From: an uncultured Clostridium sp.
Lineage (GTDB): Bacteria > Bacillota_I > Bacilli_A > RF39 > UBA660
Assembly: GCA_946541575.1 (NCBI GenBank)
Contig: CAMNJQ010000070.1
Location: 1-40,975 of the forward strand
DNA: 40,975 bases
Direction: 5' to 3'
The notes beneath the pieces are model-generated. The model did no database searches and was not told the DNA's origin. It saw only the letters and a list, made by a program, of their open reading frames with translations. Shown here one piece after another: positions 22,878 through 31,479 of the stretch. Position 1 is the first letter of the stretch; the number at the start of each line of letters is the position of its first letter. The translations under genes and the position numbers were made by a program.

Positions 22878-24384
22878 GTTTCTCATCCTTCATAATCATT
22901 AAGTTTTTTCTATCAATTTTTCCATTTTTAGTTAATGGAAATTCTTCTAAAGATATAAGTTTACTTGGAACCATATATATTGGAAGTTTTTCTTTAAGTT
23001 TTACAAACAATTCTTTTTTATCAATGTTTCCAATATAAAATCCGTATAATTTTTCCTTTTCTTGATCAAATATACAGCATGCTCTTGTAACTTGATCAAT
23101 AGACATTATAGACTTTTCTATTTCTTCTAGTTCTACTCTATGTCCTTGATATTTTATTTGAAAATCAATTCTTCCTGAGAAAACTAATTCATCATTTTCA
23201 TTATAATAAGCTAAGTCACCTGTTTTATAAATTAATTCGTTATAATTATTGTTATTAGGATTTTGAATAAAATATTTATTGGTTTGTTCTTTATTGTTGA
23301 AGTAACCTAATGCAAGAGATGAACCACATACACATACTTCACCATTTTTATTTTTTTCTTTAATAATATTATTGTTTTCATCTATTAAAAATACTCTTTC
23401 ATTTGGAAATGGTTTTCCTATTGGGATTTTATCATAAACTCTATTTCTATCAATTATATGATATGTACAATTACATGTAATTTCTGTTGGACCATAAACA
23501 TTTACAAACATGGTATTTGGAAGATGCTCCATCCATTTATTTAAATGTTTAAGTGGCATTACTTCTCCACTAAATATTATTTTATTAACTTTTTCTGGAA
23601 CTTTATAATCAAGCCCATGAAAAGTTGTTATTAAACATAGTGCTGATACAGCCCATGTAAGTGTAGTGGCATTTTTATCGCACAAGTAATCTAATAACTT
23701 TGCAGGGCTAGAAAAGTATGATTTAGGTACAATTAAAAGTGTTGCTCCAACTAATATTGATGAATAAATATCTTTTACTGAAACATCAAAATCAAATGGG
23801 GCTTGATTTGCAATAATATCGTCACTATTAAAATTAAATAATCTTGTAAATTTATCTATAAAATCTATAACTGATTTATGTGATATTACTACTCCTTTTG
23901 GGATACCAGTTGATCCTGAAGTAAAATTTATATATAAAGGATCAGTATCTATATGATATCCTCTTGCCTTTGTAAGTAGATCCTCATTTATTTCTTCTTT
24001 TTTTATTTCTTCTATATCATAAACTTCTAAGTCTTTGAAATAAACTTTAGCTATATCTATATTTTCTTTATTTGTAATTACATATTTTGAATTTAAAACG
24101 TCTTTAATTTGGCTTATTCTTTCAAATGGAAAAGTTGGATTTAAAAGAGTATAATAGCATGATGCATATACACTTCCAAAAAAGGAAATTAATGTATCAA
24201 TTCCTTTATCCATAAATATTATTATTGGTTCATTTAAAGCTTTCTTTTTAGATAGAAATGACCCTACTCTTTTACTATAATTAACTAATTCATTATAAGA
24301 TAGTTCATTATCTTCTTCTATAACTGCTATTTTATTACTAAATTTATTACATGAATTTTCTAAATAATCTAATACATTGTACAT
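22870..24384 (-). CDS. Amino-acid adenylating enzyme (DltA-like)
   Basis: It activates an amino acid with ATP and loads it on the carrier. Core motifs in the 504 aa: A3 INFTSGSTGIPKGVV (152-166), A4 FDVSVKD (Asp200, which usually holds the alpha-amine), A5 NVYGPTEITC (295-304), A7 YKTGDLAYY, A8 GRIDFQIKYQGHRVELEEIE (404-423) and A10 NGK489. DltA's D-Ala-selecting Cys region (FCGE in B. cereus) reads FSGEVMP here, and the A4-A5 stretch (LTWAVSALCLITTFHG) differs from DltA's, so the substrate may not be D-Ala. The start is ATG 24382-24384 with GAGG 6 nt upstream, and TATAAT lies at 24403-24408. It is the first gene of the operon. Confidence 0.85.
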   Translation of the reverse strand: MYNVLDYLENSCNKFSNKIAVIEEDNELSYNELVNYSKRVGSFLSKKKALNEPIIIFMDKGIDTLISFFGSVYASCYYTLLNPTFPFERISQIKDVLNSKYVITNKENIDIAKVYFKDLEVYDIEEIKKEEINEDLLTKARGYHIDTDPLYINFTSGSTGIPKGVVISHKSVIDFIDKFTRLFNFNSDDIIANQAPFDFDVSVKDIYSSILVGATLLIVPKSYFSSPAKLLDYLCDKNATTLTWAVSALCLITTFHGLDYKVPEKVNKIIFSGEVMPLKHLNKWMEHLPNTMFVNVYGPTEITCNCTYHIIDRNRVYDKIPIGKPFPNERVFLIDENNNIIKEKNKNGEVCVCGSSLALGYFNNKEQTNKYFIQNPNNNNYNELIYKTGDLAYYNENDELVFSGRIDFQIKYQGHRVELEEIEKSIMSIDQVTRACCIFDQEKEKLYGFYIGNIDKKELFVKLKEKLPIYMVPSKLISLEEFPLTKNGKIDRKNLMIMKDEKHD

Positions 24385-24402
24385 AATTAACCTCACTATA
24401 TG

Positions 24403-24408
24403 ATTATA
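24403..24408 (-). promoter_or_regulatory. -10 box of the acylation operon
   Basis: TATAAT on the minus strand, 18 bp before the ATG of the adenylating enzyme; the -35 (AGTAAA at 24426-24431) is poor, so an activator may be needed. Confidence 0.45.
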
Positions 24409-24443
24409 ACATATATTTTGGTATTTTACTCTTTTATGTTATT

Positions 24444-24468
24444 AAAGAGTAGATTTTCTCTACTCCTT
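24444..24468 (-). terminator. Terminator of the XRE gene
   Basis: A hairpin of about 10 bp (AAGGAGTAGA / TCTACTCTTT, one mismatch) at the stop codon; only a short T run follows, so it may be leaky into the acylation operon. Confidence 0.55.
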
Positions 24469-25534
24469 AACGTATTTCAATAGTGCCAATTAAATCAATT
24501 AAAAAATCTTCATTTGCAAATCTAGGATCATTAGTTACAAAACCAAATCTTCTACCATATTTTATTATAGATACTTCTGTTACTGTAATACCATTTTTTG
24601 TGCCTAAATTTATTACGTATCCTTCATAATCCCCACTTAAATATGTTATTTCTTCAATTTGTGGACCAGCTATAGCTACAAAAGAATTGAATGAATAATT
24701 TTCCATCATTTCTCTTTTACTCATAAAAATATTATTTTCTTTGTAATAATTATCAGCTATGTATTTATAAAAGTCTACATCATTATTGATATCATTTTTT
24801 AATAGGAAATATTTTCTATCTGCAGCGTTAAATTTCTTTTCAAAATTGTTTTCTCCTTCTATACCACCTAATACTACCTCTGCTGCATATATATCAATCA
24901 TTTGATAATTATTTATTTCATTAGGAAAAGTAATACCATATGATTTATCACCATCTTTTTTTCTAAATAAATATGGTTGAATATCTACTACTTCTCCTTC
25001 TTGAACATATCCTTCTAGAACATTTTTCATTTTAAAGCTACCTAAAGTAAAATATTCATTTTCAGGTATAGTTCTTTTGTATATTTTTATTTCTTTGCTA
25101 TTCTTTAATCCTTTTAAAAATTCATCAACATTTTCTGGCTTCTTTAAAGTATATTCATTTAATAAACTATATTTATATCCAAAAAATATTGTGACTATTA
25201 ATATAAGTATTCCTAATATTGTATAACCGATGTTTTTTATTCTGCTTTTCTTTATTTTTTTATTTGAGTATTCTATTGTATTTTTTATTGTATCATCTGA
25301 TTTATTTTTGATGAATTCTTCATCTATTTTTTCTCCATTTAATAATTCAACTATTGAAATGTTTAAAATTTCACAAACAGGTTTAAGAAGTGACACATCC
25401 ATCATACTAATTCCTCTTTCCCATTTGCTTACTGCATTTTTAGTTATTCCTAGTTTATTTGCTAATTCTTCTTGAGTAAGATTTTTTTCTTTACGAAGTT
25501 CTGCAATAAACTTTCCAATCTTTTCTTGATTCAT
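24467..25534 (-). CDS. XRE-family regulator with membrane segment
   Basis: An N-terminal HTH_3 domain (about 5-62: LRKEKNLTQEELANKLG, KNAVSKWERG) is joined through a basic linker to one TM (about 101-119) and a 235-residue domain outside the cell. Such one-protein DNA-binding/membrane sensors are common in Bacillota. The outer domain (YAAEVVLGGIEGE, YLSGDYEGYVINLG) is unknown to me. SD AGGAGG. It is directly upstream of the acylation operon on the same strand, with a weak terminator between, so it may regulate it. Confidence 0.82.
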   Translation of the reverse strand: MNQEKIGKFIAELRKEKNLTQEELANKLGITKNAVSKWERGISMMDVSLLKPVCEILNISIVELLNGEKIDEEFIKNKSDDTIKNTIEYSNKKIKKSRIKNIGYTILGILILIVTIFFGYKYSLLNEYTLKKPENVDEFLKGLKNSKEIKIYKRTIPENEYFTLGSFKMKNVLEGYVQEGEVVDIQPYLFRKKDGDKSYGITFPNEINNYQMIDIYAAEVVLGGIEGENNFEKKFNAADRKYFLLKNDINNDVDFYKYIADNYYKENNIFMSKREMMENYSFNSFVAIAGPQIEEITYLSGDYEGYVINLGTKNGITVTEVSIIKYGRRFGFVTNDPRFANEDFLIDLIGTIEIR

Positions 25535-25600
25535 ATCTTATCCTCCTAACGTAATAGTATCATAATTATAAAAAAATTAAACATACCATTAGTTCACTTT

Positions 25601-25630
25601 AAAAAAAACATATTTTTTAGATATGTTTCT
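25601..25630 (-). terminator. Terminator of the GT2/GT-C operon
   Basis: On the minus strand AAACATAT-CTAAAAA-ATATGTTT is followed by TTTTT. Confidence 0.75.
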
Positions 25631-25632
25631 TT

Positions 25633-25968
25633 TTATTTATTTACCTCATTAATATATTTACTAATTTCATTTGCAGCAAAACCTACATAGTCGTTACATC
25701 TTCTATCTTGTTTCATTAACTCTAAGCATTTTATACTTCCAAATTTATTTAAAAAATCCTCTTCAAAGCTTTCTTTATATTCTTTTAGATTTAATTCATC
25801 CATTATTTTATGTGCAGTAAGTAGTGCACCACACTTACCATCAATGCTTCTTGGAAGTGGAAACTCTCCTTCTAAGTTAAAATCTTTTTGAAAAGTAGAA
25901 TATAGTGCATATGAACAAGTTTTACCACTTTTATGTATATCTCTTGCTATTTTTTCATAATCTTCCAT
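25633..25968 (-). CDS. C_GCAxxG_C_C family protein (putative redox protein)
   Basis: Four spaced Cys match the family: Cys18 in KTCSYALYS, Cys46 in GKCGALLTAHK, Cys81 in FGSIKCLELM and Cys91 in RRCNDYVGFAANEI. The full GCAxxG core is reduced to CGAL. Members are thought to have redox or metal roles, with no firm function. The 111 aa protein is cytoplasmic. SD GGAG. It starts 12 nt after the GT-C gene and ends at a terminator, so it is the third gene of that operon, an unusual partner for glycosyltransferases. Confidence 0.7.
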   Translation of the reverse strand: MEDYEKIARDIHKSGKTCSYALYSTFQKDFNLEGEFPLPRSIDGKCGALLTAHKIMDELNLKEYKESFEEDFLNKFGSIKCLELMKQDRRCNDYVGFAANEISKYINEVNK

Positions 25969-25980
25969 GCCTTACTCCTT

Positions 25981-27786
25981 CTACAAATTATTGTCTTTTA
26001 TATATTGGTCAATTACATTTTCATATAAGTTTGGATATTTATTGCTTTCTTCTTTTAATATTTCTTTATATTCATTTATCTCTTCTAAATCAACATTTTT
26101 AGTTCTTTCATAAATTAGTATTGCGTAACTTGAATTTGTAGAAATAGTATTTATTAATTTAAATTTATCTTTTAATACTTCCTTATTAAATACATCATTA
26201 TATTTCCATTCAATAGATACATTTTCAAATGGTGAAACTGTAACTATATATTTATAATCAAATAGTTCTATAGGAAATTTATGAACTCCTATTATTGCAG
26301 ATCCAGATGATATTTTTTCAAATAAGCTTCTATCGTTTTTTAATACATTTCTAAATTTATCTGGATTAAATGTATTGTTATGAAATATCATATATACTTT
26401 TTCATTTCCAGTATTGTTTTTAAGCCATAAACTTGTTTCTTTAATTGATTCATAATTTATATCGTTTGGAGCACTTAGTGGCACATCAGTATAAAAAATA
26501 GTTTTAGGAGATATTACACCAATTGAGAAATTACATACTGTAATTATATAAAATATTACTAAAGTAAATCGGTATTTTATAATTAGAATTATAAATATAA
26601 ATATAAAATATATATAATTTGGTACTAGCAACAATGAATGATGAAGTCCCATATTTTGCATTCTTGTGAAAAGAAATACAATTAAAAAATATTCTATTAT
26701 TGAAACAATACTATAAAGTCTATATTTTTTGTTTATTAATCCATATATTATTCCAACAACAATAATAAAGAAAAATGCTATTCCTAAATGTTTAAATTGT
26801 GATGTTAATTCTCCAAAGAATCCTCCATTCATATAATAACTATAATCAAAGTTACTAACAATTATATTCTTTATTAATGGTGCTAAAGTTATAGAGAAAA
26901 ATAATATTACTATTAATAGATATAGAGAAATATTTTTTATTATAGTTTTTAATACCTCTTTATTTCTTATATTTTTTAATAATATACTAACTCCATAACA
27001 CAAGTAATAAGAAAGAACAAAATACATATACCATCTTCTTGAAATAATAAGCATAAATGTAAAAATTAGTATTAAAAACAATCTTATAAAATCAAGTTTA
27101 TTAAAATTATAATCAATGGTTAATGATATTATCATGAATATAAAGAATAATCCAAATAAATCAGGTTGACCATATATAAATGTGGCATGTACTATTGGAA
27201 ATAAAACAAATGTAAATAAAATTGAATTAAATATTCTACTTTCATCTTTTATTTTAATTAATGAAAGTAATTTCTTAATTAGTATTGCAAAACTTATAAC
27301 AATAAATGGTATATAAATAATTACACAACTTATTAAATAAGAGTCAATTGATTTATCAGTAAATTTAAATAGTACTTCTGGAAAGAATGATAAAAAGTTA
27401 CCATATTCACCAGACCATGTAGAGCTTAAAAAGCGTTTTATTCCTTCAAATAAACTTGTACTAAAAGCTTCTTCTAATGCTATTTGTATATTGTAATAAC
27501 ATGAATAATCCCAATAATATATAAATTTTCTTGTTGTAATACTTATAAAATAAAAAATATATATAAATAGAATTAAAGAAATAATTAATATTTTTTCTTT
27601 TTTTGTAAATTTAATATTTAATAATTGAAATACAAGCTTTAATAGAAATAAAGAAAAGGCATTTACAAATATACTACTAAATAGTAAAGTTATATTATTT
27701 ATTTTAAATAAACCAAATAATAGTATTAATATGAAATTTATGATTAAGAATATAATTATATTTTTATTACTTAATATCTTTTTCAT
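25981..27786 (-). CDS. Multi-pass membrane glycosyltransferase-like protein (GT-C type)
   Basis: About 12 TMs are spread over the first 440 residues, followed by a 160-residue outside domain. After TM3 an outside loop has YYWDYSCYYNIQIALEEAF, whose WDY acidic motif is in the place of the catalytic Asp of GT-C enzymes. It is preceded by a polyprenyl-phosphate glycosyltransferase gene with a 20-bp overlap, a classical pair: one makes lipid-P-sugar, the other moves the sugar to an outside acceptor. The ATG (27784-27786) is chosen; a GTG one codon before has better SD spacing (GAGG, 6 nt) and is equally possible. Confidence 0.68.
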   Translation of the reverse strand: MKKILSNKNIIIFLIINFILILLFGLFKINNITLLFSSIFVNAFSLFLLKLVFQLLNIKFTKKEKILIISLILFIYIFYFISITTRKFIYYWDYSCYYNIQIALEEAFSTSLFEGIKRFLSSTWSGEYGNFLSFFPEVLFKFTDKSIDSYLISCVIIYIPFIVISFAILIKKLLSLIKIKDESRIFNSILFTFVLFPIVHATFIYGQPDLFGLFFIFMIISLTIDYNFNKLDFIRLFLILIFTFMLIISRRWYMYFVLSYYLCYGVSILLKNIRNKEVLKTIIKNISLYLLIVILFFSITLAPLIKNIIVSNFDYSYYMNGGFFGELTSQFKHLGIAFFFIIVVGIIYGLINKKYRLYSIVSIIEYFLIVFLFTRMQNMGLHHSLLLVPNYIYFIFIFIILIIKYRFTLVIFYIITVCNFSIGVISPKTIFYTDVPLSAPNDINYESIKETSLWLKNNTGNEKVYMIFHNNTFNPDKFRNVLKNDRSLFEKISSGSAIIGVHKFPIELFDYKYIVTVSPFENVSIEWKYNDVFNKEVLKDKFKLINTISTNSSYAILIYERTKNVDLEEINEYKEILKEESNKYPNLYENVIDQYIKDNNL

Positions 27787-28744
27787 CACTTGTTTCCTCT
27801 AAGTTTTCAGATATAAAATATCTTGGCCTTTTTTTGGTTTCACTATATATCTTTCCTACATACTCCCCTATTATTCCAATTGATAACATTTGAATTCCAG
27901 ATATTAACCAGATTGAACATACAATAAATGTCCAACCATCTACTGTTTGTCCTAATAATTTAACTACAATTGAATATATAAGCATTATTATACTTACAAA
28001 AAATATTATTATTCCAAAACTTAAAACCATTCTTATTGGCTTAACACTAAATGAAGTAATACCATCCCAGGCAAAGTTTAACATTTTCTTTAATGGATAC
28101 TTTGATTTACCAGCAAATCTTTCATTTCTTTCATAATAAACAATATCTGATTTATATCCAACTAAAGGAAACATTCCACGTAAAAATAAATTTACTTCAG
28201 TAAACTCTGAAAAGTTATCTAATACTTTTTTACTTGTTAATCGATAGTCTGCATGATTATATACTACATCTACACCCATCATTTTCATAAATTTGTAGAA
28301 ACCTTGTGCAGTAAATTTTTTAAAGAAACTATCTTTTTTCCTAGAACTTCTTACTCCGTAAACAATTTCTGATCCTTCATAATATTTATCTATCATTTCA
28401 TCCATAGCATTAATATCATCTTGTAGATCAGCATCCATACTTATTACAATATCAGCATATTCTTTTGCAGTTAAAAGTCCTGCAAGTAATGCATTTTGAT
28501 GTCCTTTATTCCTAGATAGACTAATTCCTGTAAATAAGTTATCTTTATTATGTATTTCTTGAATAATGTTCCATGTGTTATCTTTTGAACCGTCATTAAC
28601 ATACATAACTTTACTTAATTTAGATATTTTTTTCTCTTTAATAAGTTTCTCCATCTTTTCTTTTAATCTTTTTGTTGTTTCATGTAATACTTCTTCTTCA
28701 TTAAAGCATGGAACTACTACATATAAAGTGCAAATTTTTTTCAT
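27767..28744 (-). CDS. Polyprenyl-phosphate glycosyltransferase (GT2, GtrB/CsbB-like)
   Basis: This family moves a sugar from a nucleotide sugar to undecaprenyl phosphate. The GT2 domain shows YVVVPCFNEEEVL, VNDGSKDNTW, GLSLSRNKGHQNALLAGL-like residues (ISLSRNKGHQNALLAG), MDADLQDD (catalytic Asp), YGVRSSRKKDSFFKK and HADYRLTSK; two TMs follow (about 230-252 and 265-290). The start is ATG 28742-28744 with AGGAGG 6 nt upstream; an open frame before it is not needed. It is the first gene of the GT2/GT-C/C_GCAxxG operon. Confidence 0.92.
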   Translation of the reverse strand: MKKICTLYVVVPCFNEEEVLHETTKRLKEKMEKLIKEKKISKLSKVMYVNDGSKDNTWNIIQEIHNKDNLFTGISLSRNKGHQNALLAGLLTAKEYADIVISMDADLQDDINAMDEMIDKYYEGSEIVYGVRSSRKKDSFFKKFTAQGFYKFMKMMGVDVVYNHADYRLTSKKVLDNFSEFTEVNLFLRGMFPLVGYKSDIVYYERNERFAGKSKYPLKKMLNFAWDGITSFSVKPIRMVLSFGIIIFFVSIIMLIYSIVVKLLGQTVDGWTFIVCSIWLISGIQMLSIGIIGEYVGKIYSETKKRPRYFISENLEETSDEKDIK

Positions 28745-28793
28745 ATTGCCTCCTATAAATCTATCTTTATTATAACATATATTATTTTTTTGC

Positions 28794-28816
28794 AAAAAAA
28801 AAGCTTATCGCTTTTT
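28794..28816 (-). terminator. Terminator of the zinc-ribbon/TPR gene
   Basis: On the minus strand AAAAAGC-GATAA-GCTTTTT followed by more T; overlaps the end of the gene. Confidence 0.65.
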
Positions 28817-29866
28817 GTTATCAGTAACCATCATCCAACTAAATCCAACCCAGTAACATATTCCTACACCAATCCATGTGTCAACAAGAAAGATTACTAG
28901 AATAAGAGTAAAAATACCTTCTCTTAATGCTTCAATGTGTACTCCAACAAGTCCAATAAAAGCAAGTACTGAGAATATTAAGGAAATAATTCCTATTGTA
29001 AGTTTGCTTTTCCTTTTTGTCTCATCAATTTTAACTCTTCTATTATGTTTAGTAGTTGCCTTAGACAAAATAGGAGCTATTTTTTCTTTATATGATGCAA
29101 ATCTTTCTTCAATTTCATCCATATCTTTTGCTCCTTTTGCATCTTCTGGATATCCTCTTCCTCCAAGATATCCATCAAAAGTAAGCACACTAAAATAGCT
29201 AGGATCTCTTGTAGTATAATTAAATGTTCCAACTTTCATTGTCTCATTTAATATTTTATAAAATTCATGTGGGCATTCATTTTTATAAGCGTCTTTCATG
29301 TCGTCATTAATTGTATCTAATATTTCTTTACGACGTTCTTCAGTTTTTTCATGTTCTTCATCTAGCTTTTTAAATGAATCAATATCTTTTTGTAAATCTC
29401 CTAAATATTTTTCTCTTTCATTATTTTCATCTATTTTAATAAGACGATCATTAACATTAAAAGTAGCCACTACATAATCAAGAGCTCTTTGAGCATCTTC
29501 ATCTCTATTATATCTTGAAACATTTAAATCTAGTTTATCACGTTTGATTATTCCTACATAGCATCTAATCATTTCGCAATATGCTTCAATATCAAATTTA
29601 TCATCATTTACTATTATATTTAAAAGACTAAGAGCCTTTTCATATTCTTCAACTTTAATATGTTTTTTTGCTTGTTTAAAATAGTCATCTCTATTTTTTA
29701 TTCCTTCTACTTTAACTGTTCCAGTGTGTTCAACTTTAACTTTTTGAACTGCCTCTTGAATTAATATTGTAGTTCCACAATACTGACATATTGTTTTTTC
29801 AAGATTAGGATTTACTTCTATATCTGCTCCACACTGTGGACATTTTGCTGCTTGTAATTTAATCAT
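28805..29866 (-). CDS. Zinc-ribbon protein with TPR-like and membrane segments
   Basis: An N-terminal zinc ribbon (CPQCGADIEV, ICQYCGTTI; about 9-37) is followed by a helical region with one TPR-like unit (DYFKQAKKHIKVEEYEKALS), a long charged helix, and two TMs at the C-terminus (about 290-312 and 318-342). No catalytic motif is visible. This design is common in clostridia-like genomes as a 'zinc ribbon domain' membrane protein of unknown role. SD GAGGAG. It is transcribed alone. Confidence 0.75.
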   Translation of the reverse strand: MIKLQAAKCPQCGADIEVNPNLEKTICQYCGTTILIQEAVQKVKVEHTGTVKVEGIKNRDDYFKQAKKHIKVEEYEKALSLLNIIVNDDKFDIEAYCEMIRCYVGIIKRDKLDLNVSRYNRDEDAQRALDYVVATFNVNDRLIKIDENNEREKYLGDLQKDIDSFKKLDEEHEKTEERRKEILDTINDDMKDAYKNECPHEFYKILNETMKVGTFNYTTRDPSYFSVLTFDGYLGGRGYPEDAKGAKDMDEIEERFASYKEKIAPILSKATTKHNRRVKIDETKRKSKLTIGIISLIFSVLAFIGLVGVHIEALREGIFTLILVIFLVDTWIGVGICYWVGFSWMMVTDNKKR

Positions 29867-29909
29867 ACTAATTCACTCCTCTTTACATCTATATTAATTA
29901 TAACACAAT

Positions 29910-30620
29910 TTATTTCTTTATGCTTTTATTTTTGCCTGTTATTAATGAGATAGCACTACTTACATTTTTTATTTGGTGAAGGGATACTTTTTTATCAGCT
30001 TTTGACATTAATCTCCCCTCTTTATATTTACTCCTACAAAATGATACTTTAAATAACTTTCCTCTATTGCATGATTCATAAATCATCTTTTTAATATAAT
30101 CAGGTAATTCTATAAATTTATCATAATTTCTAATTTCACATTTTTCAAAGTTCTTTTCATTAAATCTTGTTACTGGCAAAGGATACATATGATGAATTAT
30201 ACCATCTATTATTATTTTTGCTTTTTCTTTATCTTCAAACTCAGATGGATACCAATAACAAGCATTAATCGCTGCTTCTATAGGATGTCTAAATCCGTGT
30301 TTATTAGAAAATCTTTTAACTTTGGTATTCTTTTTATTGTTTTGCCATGGAATAGTATATAAATCATGAAACATAGCGATTTTAACTCCAACTTCAACAT
30401 TTATATTCTTCTTTTTACAATATTTATAAGTTAAAACTGCATCTTCAATTATATGTTCTCCAAGAGTAATATCACTATGGTGTAAAAATTCAGTTGTTAA
30501 TCTTCTTTGAAATTCATTATGTGATACTATTGGATTAATAATATTATAAAAGTCATTTTTATCATTTTCATCTTTAATATATTTATCTATTATTTTATCT
30601 ATCTTTTGATTATCTTTCAT
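29910..30620 (-). CDS. HD-domain phosphohydrolase-like protein
   Basis: The HD metal motif is seen as FLHHSD (first His), MFHDLYTIPW (HD pair), HGFRHPIEAAI and IIHHMYPLP. Together they fit the HD superfamily, which hydrolyses phosphate esters such as nucleotides. The 236 aa size and lack of other domains do not fix the substrate. SD AGGAGAAAA. It is cytoplasmic and about 31 nt downstream of the lipoprotein gene, so perhaps it shares the trpS transcript. Confidence 0.72.
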   Translation of the reverse strand: MKDNQKIDKIIDKYIKDENDKNDFYNIINPIVSHNEFQRRLTTEFLHHSDITLGEHIIEDAVLTYKYCKKKNINVEVGVKIAMFHDLYTIPWQNNKKNTKVKRFSNKHGFRHPIEAAINACYWYPSEFEDKEKAKIIIDGIIHHMYPLPVTRFNEKNFEKCEIRNYDKFIELPDYIKKMIYESCNRGKLFKVSFCRSKYKEGRLMSKADKKVSLHQIKNVSSAISLITGKNKSIKK

Positions 30621-30651
30621 AATATTTTCTCCTAACTAAGAAAAAGAATAG

Positions 30652-31479
30652 TTAATCATCTTTTTCAATAGAGATACTCATTCTTTTTTCTATATCATAA
30701 AAATAAATTTTTATCATATATCCATCTTTATTTTTTCCTTTGAAATAGGATACACTATCGCCTTCTCCTTCGAATCCAGCGTTTTTAACTTCTTCGACAT
30801 ATGATTTATAATCGTTTTCTGTTATTCCATATGAATATATTTCATACTCATCATCTTTATCAAGTCTTACAATATGATGCTTTTCTTTTGGTTTAGGTAA
30901 TGTTTTTGCTATTTCGGTATTTGACCATTCATCTGCCACTACTGTTTTATTGTCAAGTTTCCAATCTTTTTTTATAAAATCATAATAAGCTACATAAGCT
31001 TTGTTACCATAAATAATTGCAAGTTCTAATTCAGAAGGTTCCATTAATTCAAATTGTTCTTCAGTTGGATAATCATACCAATACAATTCCTTAAATCCTA
31101 CAGTTAATTTTAATCCATCAAATGTTTCTTTCTTTTCAATTAATGTGCTTTTATTTGCATGTAATGTAACATCATTTAAAGAAGCATCTTCATCAATATA
31201 ATCATCATGTTCTTTCATGAAATCTCTATACACTTTTAAATCTGATTTTGATACATCATCTTTTACTTTATATGTTATATCTACAGCAACGATATCATAA
31301 TCAGAATTATTTTTTATTTTAAAGACATAACAATTAAGACCACTACATTTACTTGGCTCTGTATTCCACTCAAAATCATCTATCGATAAACTATTTACGT
31401 CTAGTTTTCCTGTACTTCCACATGAAGTAAGGAGAATGGTTATTACTAATAAAAATAATATACTTTTAATTTTTTTCAT
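30652..31479 (-). CDS. Lipoprotein of unknown function
   Basis: A lipoprotein signal with lipobox ILLTSC (Cys about 20) leads to a domain of about 250 residues. Its first half looks like a beta sandwich (YVFKIKNNSDYDIVAVDITY), as in the FxLYD-like surface domains; the second half has YSYGITENDYKSYVEEVKNA. The ATG (31477-31479) is chosen over a GTG five codons earlier. The gene overlaps the end of trpS by 14 bp, so they are coupled. Function is unknown. Confidence 0.65.
   Translation of the reverse strand: MKKIKSILFLLVITILLTSCGSTGKLDVNSLSIDDFEWNTEPSKCSGLNCYVFKIKNNSDYDIVAVDITYKVKDDVSKSDLKVYRDFMKEHDDYIDEDASLNDVTLHANKSTLIEKKETFDGLKLTVGFKELYWYDYPTEEQFELMEPSELELAIIYGNKAYVAYYDFIKKDWKLDNKTVVADEWSNTEIAKTLPKPKEKHHIVRLDKDDEYEIYSYGITENDYKSYVEEVKNAGFEGEGDSVSYFKGKNKDGYMIKIYFYDIEKRMSISIEKDD

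Noticed and set aside
22870-24384. Naming the operon dltA/dltC/dltB/dltD outright
   Set aside because: The extra PLP enzyme, altered pocket and AlgI/AlgJ-like sizes make D-alanylation uncertain, so no dlt symbols were given.
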